Origin: Miniphocaeibacter sp012841535
Lineage (GTDB): Bacteria; Bacillota; Clostridia; Tissierellales; Peptoniphilaceae
Direction: 5' to 3' (one strand)
Length of the DNA: 64,000 bases
NCBI RefSeq assembly: GCF_049274025.1
Contig: NZ_JBASRV010000012.1
Of this stretch, positions 18,446 through 26,871 are shown piece by piece. Under the pieces are notes generated by a model, which searched no databases, was not told the origin of the DNA, and saw only the letters and a list, made by a program, of their open reading frames with translations. Position 1 is the first letter of the stretch; each line of letters starts with the position of its first letter. The translations under genes were made by a program, and so were the position numbers.

Positions 18446-18648
18446 AAATAAAAAAACTCGCCACAAGGGACGAGTTAACTCGCGGTACCACCCTAATTAG
18501 GTAAACCTCTCTCATTGTTTTAACGCTTCTAGCGGAATAATCTACTCCAAGATGTCAATTTTAGTATGCATAATAAGTTTCACCAGGCCTTATCTCTCTA
18601 AAATACATATTCTAAAATACCCTTCTCTTCTCTGTATTTCTAATTATC
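18446..18648 (-). promoter_or_regulatory. T-box riboswitch (tRNA-Asp) upstream of aspS
   Basis: The minus strand contains the T-box sequence GGGTGGTACCGC (18482-18493) followed by a terminator hairpin (AACTCG / CGAGTT, then seven T; 18450-18476). Upstream are the stem I elements AGAGAGATAAG and a GGTGAAA distal-loop motif, and a stem III-like CGCTAGAAGCG. The likely specifier is GAC (minus strand, 18554-18556) in TTGACATC, which fits aspartate. Uncharged tRNA-Asp should favour the antiterminator and turn on aspS-tcdA-rseC-glyA. Confidence 0.92.
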
Positions 18649-18676
18649 ATTATATAATATTTATTTATTAAGTCAA
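18649..18676 (-). promoter_or_regulatory. Promoter of the aspS T-box operon
   Basis: TTGACT (minus strand, 18671-18676) and TATAAT (18649-18654) are separated by 16 nt. It sits 2 nt behind the murJ stop and directly upstream of the T-box stem I. Confidence 0.75.
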
Positions 18677-18677
18677 T

Positions 18678-20204
18678 TTATTTTTTTCTGCTTAGTTTAT
18701 TTTTAATACTATTTAAAAGTGCGTATAACTCTTTAACTCTAAATAGCAATAATAAAATTAAATATACTAGAGCAGACATCATAATAGAAATTAGCAAACT
18801 AACATTACTACCAAATATATTATTTAATAAGCTAAATGAAATATATGCAAATGCTCCCATTAATAGACTTGCTATAATCATTTTTATATTTTCTTCCTTG
18901 AAGATTTTCAAGTCTGAAAATTCTCCAATTTTCTTTCTAAGCCTTAAGTATAGAGTTATTGCACCATAATAAGCAGCAATTGTAGAACCTAAAGCTAAGC
19001 CTGTTAAACCAATAAATCTCGATAATACTATACTTGTAACTATATTTACCAGTACCATGTAAAAAGAATTTATTGTAGGGGTTTTTGTATCCTTCAAACT
19101 ATAGAAGGATTTAAATAAAACATCTCTGGCGCCTATTGCCAAAAGCCCTAGTGCATAAAATAATAAACAAGGAGCAGTTAATACAGTATCTTCCGGTTTA
19201 AAAATTCCTCCTTCATAAACCAATCTTACAATTGGCTCAGACAATACAGCAAGTCCGATCATTGCCGGTAAAACCAGTATATTCATTGAGGTTAAAGTAT
19301 CCAGTATGGTTTTTTTAAACTCCTTTATATTTCCTCTACTAGCTATTTTACTTAATAGTGGATAGGCCACTGTAGTTATTGATACAATGACTATTCCATT
19401 TACAAATTCACTTAACTTCGAAGAATAATTCATTACATTAATGCCTTGTGTACCTAAAATCAAGGAAGAAAGATTTTTATCAATAATTATATTTAATTGA
19501 CTAATAGATGTTCCAAATATGACCGGTATAGCCATTATTAACATACTTTTTATTTCCGGCTCTCTTATATTCAAAATTTTAGTCCATTTAAATTTTCTTT
19601 TTCTAATTGCCGGTATGTATGGAACAAATTGAGCAATAGTAGCAAAGGTAAGACCTATAGCTAAAAAGTACACATTAACGTATTTACCTAAAAATAATGA
19701 TATTAGTATGAAAAAATTTAAAATAAACCCCTGTATTGCCGGAACTACAAATTCATTTTTACAGTTCAAATAACCTCTATAAACTGTAGCCACAGCCATG
19801 GCAGGTAAACTAAAATATGTAATTTGTGTAAATATCGTAGTTAACTCCCTAGGTCCACTTTCTAATTTAAATGCAAATAAATAAGTAATCTGCTTTGCGA
19901 AAATCTGACAAATAACCATTAAAATAAGACTTATTACCAAAATAATATTACCTAAGTTACTTGTAAATCTATCGGCTATTAAATATCCTTCTCTGTCCTC
20001 TAATCTTTTATAAGTTGGAATAAATCCTGTAGTAATTCCTACGGATATAAAACTAAATATTACAACAGGTATTGACATAGCTAAATTAAATGCAGCTGCC
20101 ACATCACCGGTTCCAAATAATCTTGCTAAAACAGCATCCCTTAAAGCTCCTATGACTTTAGATGTAATTGTTATAATCATTAAAATAATTGTAGTGGCTT
20201 TCAT
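18678..20204 (-). CDS. murJ: Lipid II flippase MurJ, paralogue 1
   Basis: This 508-residue polytopic protein (about 14 membrane helices) belongs to the MviN/MurJ branch of the MOP superfamily, which flips lipid II across the membrane. Diagnostic segments are SKVIGALRDAVLARLFG at the N-terminus, GFIPTYKR, VATVYRGYLNCKNEF, PAIQGFILNFF and KSFYSLKDTKTPT. The Arg in the LRD motif (R22), which corresponds by position to a functional Arg of E. coli MurJ, is kept. It lies 75 nt behind a second, clearly paralogous copy, with a terminator between them. Confidence 0.93.
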   Translation of the reverse strand: MKATTIILMIITITSKVIGALRDAVLARLFGTGDVAAAFNLAMSIPVVIFSFISVGITTGFIPTYKRLEDREGYLIADRFTSNLGNIILVISLILMVICQIFAKQITYLFAFKLESGPRELTTIFTQITYFSLPAMAVATVYRGYLNCKNEFVVPAIQGFILNFFILISLFLGKYVNVYFLAIGLTFATIAQFVPYIPAIRKRKFKWTKILNIREPEIKSMLIMAIPVIFGTSISQLNIIIDKNLSSLILGTQGINVMNYSSKLSEFVNGIVIVSITTVAYPLLSKIASRGNIKEFKKTILDTLTSMNILVLPAMIGLAVLSEPIVRLVYEGGIFKPEDTVLTAPCLLFYALGLLAIGARDVLFKSFYSLKDTKTPTINSFYMVLVNIVTSIVLSRFIGLTGLALGSTIAAYYGAITLYLRLRKKIGEFSDLKIFKEENIKMIIASLLMGAFAYISFSLLNNIFGSNVSLLISIMMSALVYLILLLLFRVKELYALLNSIKNKLSRKK

Positions 20205-20265
20205 GTTTCCCCCTTATTTATCTACTATAAACTATAACTTTACCATATTTGTATTTTTCAGGCAA

Positions 20266-20287
20266 TAAAAAAGAAGCTTTTAGCCTC
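20266..20287 (-). terminator. Terminator at the end of the second murJ copy
   Basis: The stem GAGGCT / AGCTTC (one G-U pair) overlaps the last codons and stop of the upstream murJ copy and is followed by six T on the minus strand. It separates the two murJ transcripts at least partly. Confidence 0.7.
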
Positions 20288-21815
20288 TTTTTCTAATTTT
20301 CCCAAATTTATTTTTAAAACTGTTTAAGGTTCTAAATAATTCCCTTACATTTAATAAGTATAAGCACAAACCGTATACTATAACTGCAAAAATCACTGCA
20401 ATTAGTAAAGAAATAGTACTTCCTAAATAATTTAATATAAATTTATATAGTAAATAGGAAAGTCCACCCATAATTAAACTGGATAATATCATTTTTGTAT
20501 TTTCTCTTAAAAATATTCTTATTCCACCAAATCTACCTACTTTTCTTTTTAGTCTTATTGCCAATGTAAATGAGCCAAAATAAGCTCCTAGTGATGTACC
20601 TAGAGCAAGTCCTGGTAAACCAATAAAATATGCTGCTATTAAACTAAGTATTAAATCAACAAAAATCATATATACAGAATTAATAGTTGGTGTTTTAGTA
20701 TCCTTTAAAGCATAAAAAGATTTTAGTAGTATATCTCTAAAAGCTATTCCTACTAATCCAAAAGCATAGCACTGTAAAGTTTGAGCTGTAATTATAGTAT
20801 TCTGTTGAGTCCATTCTCCTCTATTAAATGCTAAATTTACTATTGGTATTGCATATACCATAAGACCAATAGAAGCAGGGTAAACCAATATATTCATAGA
20901 GTCCATTGAAGATAAAATCATTCTTTTGAATTTTCTAATATCTCTTGATGCTGTACTTTCACTTAGGGCTGTATAGGCAACGGTTCCTATTGATACAACT
21001 ACAATTCCATTTACAAATTCACTTAATCTAGATGCATATTTCATTGTAGAATATCCACCGACAGACTGAATAAATGTAGCTAGGTTTTTGTCAATCATAA
21101 CACCTATTTGACTAACAGATACTCCAAATATTACAGGAATTGCTAAATATAACATACTTTTTAGGTACTTATCAGACCAGTTGATTTTAGGTGTCCATTT
21201 AAATCCTGTTTTTCTTACAGCTGGAAAGTAAGGAATAAATTGTACCATTGTTCCTAAGGTTAGACCTATAGGAAGTATATATATGTTTATTTTTGAACCT
21301 AATATAATTGAAACTATTATAAAAAAATTTAAAATAAAGCCCTGTATAGCTGGTACTAAGTAGTTTTCTCTAGCATATAAATAGCCTCTATAGACTGTAG
21401 CAACTGACGTAGCAACTAAACTTAAATAGGTTATTCTTAAAAAACTAGTTGCTAATGCATGGGATTTTTCCGGAAAATTATAGGCTAATAACTTAGTTAA
21501 GGGGCCAGCAAAAATCTCACAAAATATAACAATTACTATACCGATTATTATACTAACATTTCCCATATTACTGGTAAATTTATTAGCTAATAAAACACCT
21601 TCGTCTTTTTCTATTCTCTTATAAGTAGGAATAAAACCTGTAGAAATACCTACAGCTACAAAACTAAATATTAATATTGGTAAGTCCATAGCTATATTAA
21701 AAGCATCGGCAACTATACCTGTTGCAAAGTACTTAGCCAATAAGGATTCTCTTAGTAAACCTAAAAATTTAGATATTACTGTAATTATCATTAATAAAAA
21801 AGCTGTTGACTTCAT
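20280..21815 (-). CDS. murJ: Lipid II flippase MurJ, paralogue 2
   Basis: This 511-residue MviN/MurJ-family protein closely resembles the downstream copy along its whole length: SKFLGLLRESLLAKYFA, GFIPTYKR, VATVYRGYL, PAIQGFILNFF and KSFYALKDTKTPT. R22 is conserved, while the position of R28 in the other copy is a lysine. The C-terminus is basic (KNKFGKIRKRG). It is the first gene of the pair and is divergent from a PucR-type regulator with a 130-nt gap. Whether both copies flip lipid II or one has another lipid-linked substrate cannot be told from sequence. Confidence 0.92.
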   Translation of the reverse strand: MKSTAFLLMIITVISKFLGLLRESLLAKYFATGIVADAFNIAMDLPILIFSFVAVGISTGFIPTYKRIEKDEGVLLANKFTSNMGNVSIIIGIVIVIFCEIFAGPLTKLLAYNFPEKSHALATSFLRITYLSLVATSVATVYRGYLYARENYLVPAIQGFILNFFIIVSIILGSKINIYILPIGLTLGTMVQFIPYFPAVRKTGFKWTPKINWSDKYLKSMLYLAIPVIFGVSVSQIGVMIDKNLATFIQSVGGYSTMKYASRLSEFVNGIVVVSIGTVAYTALSESTASRDIRKFKRMILSSMDSMNILVYPASIGLMVYAIPIVNLAFNRGEWTQQNTIITAQTLQCYAFGLVGIAFRDILLKSFYALKDTKTPTINSVYMIFVDLILSLIAAYFIGLPGLALGTSLGAYFGSFTLAIRLKRKVGRFGGIRIFLRENTKMILSSLIMGGLSYLLYKFILNYLGSTISLLIAVIFAVIVYGLCLYLLNVRELFRTLNSFKNKFGKIRKRG

Positions 21816-21908
21816 AATTTCTCCTAATTTTTATATTAAACATAAAACATATTATAATATAAAAAAGTATAATTTGCTAGATTTGTTATTGCCTATAAAG
21901 TTATATGC

Positions 21909-21923
21909 TATACTAATAGTATA
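21909..21923 (+). promoter_or_regulatory. Perfect 15-bp palindrome in the promoter region of the PucR-type gene
   Basis: TATACTAATAGTATA is a perfect inverted repeat with 7-bp arms around one base. Its left half contains TATACT, a good -10 candidate, and it ends 7 nt before the AAGGAG ribosome binding site (21931-21936). Its position suits an operator, possibly for the regulator's own product. A clear -35 was not found. Confidence 0.5.
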
Positions 21924-21945
21924 ATAAAATAAGGAGCTCTATGTT

Positions 21946-23292
21946 ATGTTTTTCAAAGAATTATTAAATTTAACTACACTTAAAATACAAAAAAATAATG
22001 TACCTATTAATAATGAAATAATTCATATTAGAACTAATAACTTTATAGATGACAAAAATACACTAAATATTATTGATGGAAATTTATTAAATAAGGTGAA
22101 AATTAAGAAGGGTAATTATTTAATTTTTAATTATAATAAAGATATTTCCTTAGATTCAAGTATTAATTACATTATTAGTAATTTAAAAAATAGTAATGAA
22201 ATTGTAGATATTGTAAATGAGTCCTTACATAAATACAATAATTTTATTTTTTTAGTCTATGATATTATTACAAATAATAAGGGAATTGATAATTTATTAA
22301 AAATTTTAAAAAACGAATATAATTCAAATGTATGTATTTTAGGAAATAATAAAAAACTAGTTTACAATATCTTTGATTTTAACAAAGTTAACGATATATT
22401 CCCCCTTAAAATATCAAAAAAAGCATCTTCTAGAGTTTATGGTTACCTAGCTTTTGAAAAAATAGATGAAAAGTTTAATGATAATATATATAAATTAATA
22501 GGTATTATTGATACATATATTTATAATAGTATTAGCAAATTCATTAATACTAAGGATAAGTTCTATGATACTATTAAAAATTTATCTGTTAATAACTTTA
22601 CAGATGAAGATATGGATATATTAAAAACTCTAAACTGGAATATAAATGACCAGTATAGACTATATAATCTAAAATTAGAAGGTGGTCTATTTAAATACAG
22701 AGATATGTTTATACATGGAAATAGGTTTATATTAGATTATCCTATGTACCTATATTCTATAATTATAAATAATAACTTACTAATACTTTTAAATGAGTCA
22801 AATTTAAATAATAATAAAGTAATTTCGGACATAGAAAATTATATTGATAAATACAATTTTAATTATTCTTCAATATACTTAAGGAAAAATTTGTTAAATT
22901 TTTATAAGGCCTATGAATTAACTAAATATATAGTTGATAATAATTTAAATATTAAAGAAAATATAGATTTAAATTTAGACAAATTAATATTCTCCATGTC
23001 AATTTCAAATAATTTTATTGAAATTGCCATACCAGAAGAATTAATAATTTTAAAAAATTATGATGAGGGCAAAAATTCAGAATTATTAAAGACTCTCTAT
23101 TACTACCTAATTGAAGAAAGGTCTTTAATAAAAGCTTCTAAGCAGATGGATGTACATAGAAATTCCATTGTCTATAGAATTAATAAGGTTAATGAACTTG
23201 TTGATATAGATTTAGAAAATTCGAATTCTAGGCAAAATATTTTAATTGCATTGGAAATTCTAGATAAATTAAATCCAGGATTAATAAAATAA
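21946..23292 (+). CDS. PucR-type transcriptional regulator with C-terminal helix-turn-helix
   Basis: This 448-residue protein ends (about 380-440) in the PucR C-terminal helix-turn-helix: LLKTLYYYLIEE, SLIKASKQMDVHRNSIVYRINKV, then SRQNILIALEIL. The N-terminal 370 residues are Asn/Lys/Ile-rich and match no domain I recognise; they could be a degenerate PucR or GAF-like sensor region. The ATG at 21946 follows AAGGAG by 9 nt; the nearer ATG at 21941 is out of frame. It is one of only two protein genes on the plus strand, divergent from murJ copy 2 and convergent with the TPR gene. The effector and targets are unknown. Confidence 0.72.
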   Translation: MFFKELLNLTTLKIQKNNVPINNEIIHIRTNNFIDDKNTLNIIDGNLLNKVKIKKGNYLIFNYNKDISLDSSINYIISNLKNSNEIVDIVNESLHKYNNFIFLVYDIITNNKGIDNLLKILKNEYNSNVCILGNNKKLVYNIFDFNKVNDIFPLKISKKASSRVYGYLAFEKIDEKFNDNIYKLIGIIDTYIYNSISKFINTKDKFYDTIKNLSVNNFTDEDMDILKTLNWNINDQYRLYNLKLEGGLFKYRDMFIHGNRFILDYPMYLYSIIINNNLLILLNESNLNNNKVISDIENYIDKYNFNYSSIYLRKNLLNFYKAYELTKYIVDNNLNIKENIDLNLDKLIFSMSISNNFIEIAIPEELIILKNYDEGKNSELLKTLYYYLIEERSLIKASKQMDVHRNSIVYRINKVNELVDIDLENSNSRQNILIALEILDKLNPGLIK

Positions 23293-23308
23293 TTATTAAT
23301 CCTGGATT
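23272..23308. terminator. Bidirectional hairpin shared by two convergent genes
   Basis: A perfect 14-bp inverted repeat (AATCCAGGATTAAT / ATTAATCCTGGATT, 9-nt loop) overlaps the final codons and stop of the plus-strand regulator and the final codons of the minus-strand TPR gene. The U-tracts are weak on both sides. It probably terminates or insulates both transcripts. Confidence 0.65.
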
Positions 23309-24387
23309 TGTTCTAATAAAATCATTGCATTGTTAAAAATATCTTCCGAAATATCGTAATATTGTATAATATTTTCTAAATCTTCTTTCGCTTTTTTATT
23401 TTCACCTATATTTAAATATATAACAGCTCTATTAAATAATAATTTTTCATTATCCTCATATTTTTTTAAACCTTTTTCTATTATTTCTAAAGCTAAATCT
23501 ACATATCCTACTTGTGATAAAAAATAACCATAATCTATATAAAATTCTACAGCTTTATTATTAAAATCATCTGCTAAAGAATAATTTTTAAAAGCCTTGT
23601 TATTCTCCATTAATGCAAAATACGCATTAGCTAAATAATAATATTTTCTATAATCGTATATATCTACATTTTCCAAACTTTCTACTACTTCATAAAATTT
23701 ACCATTTTCAAGTAGATATTTACTTTCTAATAGTATTACTTCAACCTGTAAAGAGTCTATTTTTTTGTTTATTTCCTTTTCAATTTCCTCTATATTACTT
23801 ATATTTAAATTACTCAATTTTTCCTTAGATTCTAAAAAATAATAGTTAGCCTTTATTAAATTGTTTCTATTTAATTCAATATTTCCAAGTAAAAAATATG
23901 TTAGTGGATAATTTTCATCAATAGATATATTTTGATTTAAAACTCTTTCAGCTTCTTCTAAAAATATATAGTTGTTTTTAGTCTCATATAATTCTAAAAG
24001 TGATAAGGCATAGTAATAATTACTACTTGCATCTTTAAAATTATCATAATTAAATTTTAAAAAAACATTAGATGCTTCTAAATCATTTTTTAATTCATTA
24101 ATTGACAAATTTAAAACCGCTCCTTTTAAATTTGTAATATTTTTAACTAAAAAATCAAAATATTTTTTTGCATATTTAAAATCTGGGTCAATTGCTAAAT
24201 TAAATATTATTCCTCTAAAAAAATATTTAAACTCTATTTCCTCGTTAAAAGTTCCCGATTTTATCTCTTCTACAAAATCTTTTTTTAAGATAGGTAGCGG
24301 AAAATCAATATTTACTAACTTCTCTCTTAATTCTAAATATAAGATTTCTTCAGATTTTGATTTATAATAATCCCTAATATTTTCCAT
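23296..24387 (-). CDS. TPR-repeat protein of unknown function
   Basis: This 363-residue protein is almost entirely helical with several TPR-like 34-residue units, for example YFLLGNIELNRNNLIKA (around 165), YYLANAYFALMENNKAFKNY (around 255) and LLFNRAVIYLNIGENKKA (around 320). It has no signal peptide or membrane helix, so it should be a cytoplasmic scaffold. The start codon shares a base with the stop of the upstream membrane protein gene, implying translational coupling and perhaps physical interaction. The specific function is unknown. Confidence 0.8.
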   Translation of the reverse strand: MENIRDYYKSKSEEILYLELREKLVNIDFPLPILKKDFVEEIKSGTFNEEIEFKYFFRGIIFNLAIDPDFKYAKKYFDFLVKNITNLKGAVLNLSINELKNDLEASNVFLKFNYDNFKDASSNYYYALSLLELYETKNNYIFLEEAERVLNQNISIDENYPLTYFLLGNIELNRNNLIKANYYFLESKEKLSNLNISNIEEIEKEINKKIDSLQVEVILLESKYLLENGKFYEVVESLENVDIYDYRKYYYLANAYFALMENNKAFKNYSLADDFNNKAVEFYIDYGYFLSQVGYVDLALEIIEKGLKKYEDNEKLLFNRAVIYLNIGENKKAKEDLENIIQYYDISEDIFNNAMILLEQIQD

Positions 24388-25112
24388 TAATCAAATTTCC
24401 TCATATATTCTCTTTTTCTCATAGATGAACCATTTAATACTTCAAATAAATTGCCTCTATATATCAAAAATATACTATATAATAATAATATCGCCAATGA
24501 AATTACTATATCTAAAATATTTCTATTAAATGAAATATTAAAAGGCAGTATATAAGGTATTTTAAAAAGCCATAAAACTCCATAAATTAATAAATTTGGT
24601 ATTCCCCAGTTTATAATATTATTCTTTAAAAATTCTAAAGAATGGATTAAGGTACCTTGGGAATCATAATTTTCCAAATATATAGATTCTGGTAAGGCAT
24701 TAAAAATTATTAATATTATTGGTAATATTAAATAGTATATTTTATATAAACCACCTATTTGTAAAATTAGTCTTACTAAATAAAATATAAAAGCTATTTG
24801 AATTATTTTATACATAAATTGGCTACTATTATCTTGAATAAACCCTCTACCTTTTCCATTTTCCTTTACAGCCCTGTATAAAATATTCATTACAAAGGAT
24901 ATTGCAAAAATTTCCAATACATATATTAGGACTCCTATTATTATCGATAGAACTCCTACGCCAAAAATTGAGTATAAAACATTACTAATAATGTTAACTG
25001 CCAGTGAGCCTGCTAATATTGCAAATGCTACTATGAAAAAATATCTTATTCCTTTAAAGGTATTTGTTATGGCAGTTTTTTGTACATAAAAAAAATCTTT
25101 TAGATAATTCAT
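24387..25112 (-). CDS. Polytopic membrane protein of unknown function
   Basis: This 241-residue protein has about six hydrophobic segments (roughly 22-42, 48-75, 105-125, 128-145, 170-190, 200-222) and short charged loops; it ends in a basic tail (MRKREYMRKF). The N-terminal stretch FFYVQKTAITNTFKGIRYF looks amphipathic. I do not recognise a family. It overlaps the upstream radical SAM gene by 4 nt and touches the downstream TPR gene by one base, so it belongs to a tightly coupled three-gene unit. Confidence 0.75.
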   Translation of the reverse strand: MNYLKDFFYVQKTAITNTFKGIRYFFIVAFAILAGSLAVNIISNVLYSIFGVGVLSIIIGVLIYVLEIFAISFVMNILYRAVKENGKGRGFIQDNSSQFMYKIIQIAFIFYLVRLILQIGGLYKIYYLILPIILIIFNALPESIYLENYDSQGTLIHSLEFLKNNIINWGIPNLLIYGVLWLFKIPYILPFNISFNRNILDIVISLAILLLYSIFLIYRGNLFEVLNGSSMRKREYMRKFD

Positions 25113-26833
25113 ATTATCTCCTTATAATAATTTGTTATATTATAAAATGCATTATTTGTATTGTCATATAGGACTATACATTTTTTTTCATAATAATTGT
25201 TATTTTCCATAACATCAATTATATCATAATTAAATTTCAAGATAAAAATATTCTTAACTAGTTTTTTAGTAGTTATATCTAAAGCATATTCTCCAATAAT
25301 ATTTAAAATTTCTCTATCTTTTAGTAATTCATGTTTTAAATTATTTTCTATTATTACCGCATCTAAAAAATAAGGAATTTTTTTATTTGTAATTATATAA
25401 TCATGTATTAATAATTCTTTAAGAATATTCTTAAATTTAAAATCCTTATATTCAATAAATTTTTTAAAAATTACATATAGATTATTCCTTGAGTGATTTT
25501 TAAAGTAATAATCATTAATTTTCCAATAGTTTGAAAAATCATTAAAAAAGTCAAAATCAGTTTTATAGAAATTTTTAACTAAAAATTCAAAAGTATTAAT
25601 AAAATATTTTTCATTATAATATTTATCTACTAAGGTTTCTATAAGTTTAATCTTTTGAATTTCTTTATAACTAATCCATTTAGTATATATAACTTCAAAT
25701 GGTGGGTCATCATCATAAACTATTTCATATTCTTTACTTTTATACCATAATGGCGACCCTTTTAAAACTTTTAAAAAACCTAATTGAAGTTTATCTGGTC
25801 TAATTGACAAAATATCATTAAAGGATTTTTTTAAACTCTCATAGTCTTCAAAAGGAAGTCCTGTAATTAAATCTAAATGTAAGTGAATGTTATTATAACT
25901 TATTATTTCTTTACAGACCTTTTTTATTTGCTCAAATTCTCCTACTCTTTTTATAGCTTTACAAGTTTTTACATTTGTCGACTGGACTCCAATTTCAAAT
26001 TGGAAGAGATCTTTTCTCAAATTCTTAAATAAGTCTAAATAATCCCCATCTATTAAGGTCGGATGTATTTCTAAATGAAATGTTGTTATTCCCTTATCAT
26101 TTTCTTTAATAAATTTCATTAACTCTAATGCACGATTTTTATCATAATTAAATGTTCTATCTATAAATTTAACTAGAGGTACTTCTAAATCAATAAATCT
26201 TTTTATATCTTTTTTACATCTTTCTAAATCAAAATATCTAACTTTTTTAGTCGATGAGGAAAGACAAAATTCACAATTATAAGGACATCCTCTTGAAGTT
26301 TCATAATATATTATTTTTTTATCCTTAATATAGTCATCGGTATATTCAAATTCAGAAATTGATAAATCATCTATTACTTGATAATTTGTATTACCTTGTA
26401 TATTGTTATTATTTCTTTCTACAATTCCATTTGGTAAAGTGTTTTCTTTTCCTTTTATATAATTTAGTAGTTTTAAAAAAACAAATTCACCTTCACCTGA
26501 AATAATATAATTTAAACTAGTATTTTCTTTTAATAATTCTTCTCCATTATAGGAAACTTCCGGTCCCCCTAAAATGATTATAATGTCTTCTTTTATTTTT
26601 TTTATTTTTCTACATATTTTTAAGGTTTCTTCAACATTCCAAATATATGTAGAAAAGCCAATAATGTCATAATCATTTTTCATAATTTCATAGATAATAT
26701 CATCAATATTTTGATTAATTGTAAAGTCCTTTGTATCTACTTCATAATAATCCTTTACAGTTGATTTTAAATACTGTATTGCTATATTACTATGAATATA
26801 TTTTGTATTTAATGATGTTAATAGTATTTTCAT
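25109..26833 (-). CDS. B12-binding domain radical SAM protein
   Basis: This 574-residue protein has an N-terminal cobalamin-binding Rossmann domain (residues 1-130, with GFSTYIWNVEET and ILGGPEVSYNG), a radical SAM core with C183-x3-C187-x2-C190 in SRGCPYNCEFC, then FIDRTFNYDK, FQFEIGVQSTN and DLITGLPFEDY, and a C-terminal DUF4080-like region. Such proteins often carry out methylations or rearrangements on unknown substrates. No classical DxHxxG B12-ligand motif is visible, so cobalamin binding would be base-off without a His ligand, or absent. A terminator hairpin lies only about 12 nt before the start, leaving no room for a separate promoter there. Confidence 0.85.
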   Translation of the reverse strand: MKILLTSLNTKYIHSNIAIQYLKSTVKDYYEVDTKDFTINQNIDDIIYEIMKNDYDIIGFSTYIWNVEETLKICRKIKKIKEDIIIILGGPEVSYNGEELLKENTSLNYIISGEGEFVFLKLLNYIKGKENTLPNGIVERNNNNIQGNTNYQVIDDLSISEFEYTDDYIKDKKIIYYETSRGCPYNCEFCLSSSTKKVRYFDLERCKKDIKRFIDLEVPLVKFIDRTFNYDKNRALELMKFIKENDKGITTFHLEIHPTLIDGDYLDLFKNLRKDLFQFEIGVQSTNVKTCKAIKRVGEFEQIKKVCKEIISYNNIHLHLDLITGLPFEDYESLKKSFNDILSIRPDKLQLGFLKVLKGSPLWYKSKEYEIVYDDDPPFEVIYTKWISYKEIQKIKLIETLVDKYYNEKYFINTFEFLVKNFYKTDFDFFNDFSNYWKINDYYFKNHSRNNLYVIFKKFIEYKDFKFKNILKELLIHDYIITNKKIPYFLDAVIIENNLKHELLKDREILNIIGEYALDITTKKLVKNIFILKFNYDIIDVMENNNYYEKKCIVLYDNTNNAFYNITNYYKEII

Positions 26834-26845
26834 TTTTCACCTATC

Positions 26846-26871
26846 TAAAAAAGACTAGTTAAACTAGTCTT
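26846..26871 (-). terminator. Terminator after argS
   Basis: A perfect 9-bp stem AAGACTAGT / ACTAGTCTT with a 3-nt loop overlaps the argS stop codon and is followed by a T-run on the minus strand. It is the end of the pheS-pheT-zapA-U32-mutS2-argS unit and also lies close to the start of the next gene, so it may attenuate it. Confidence 0.85.
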
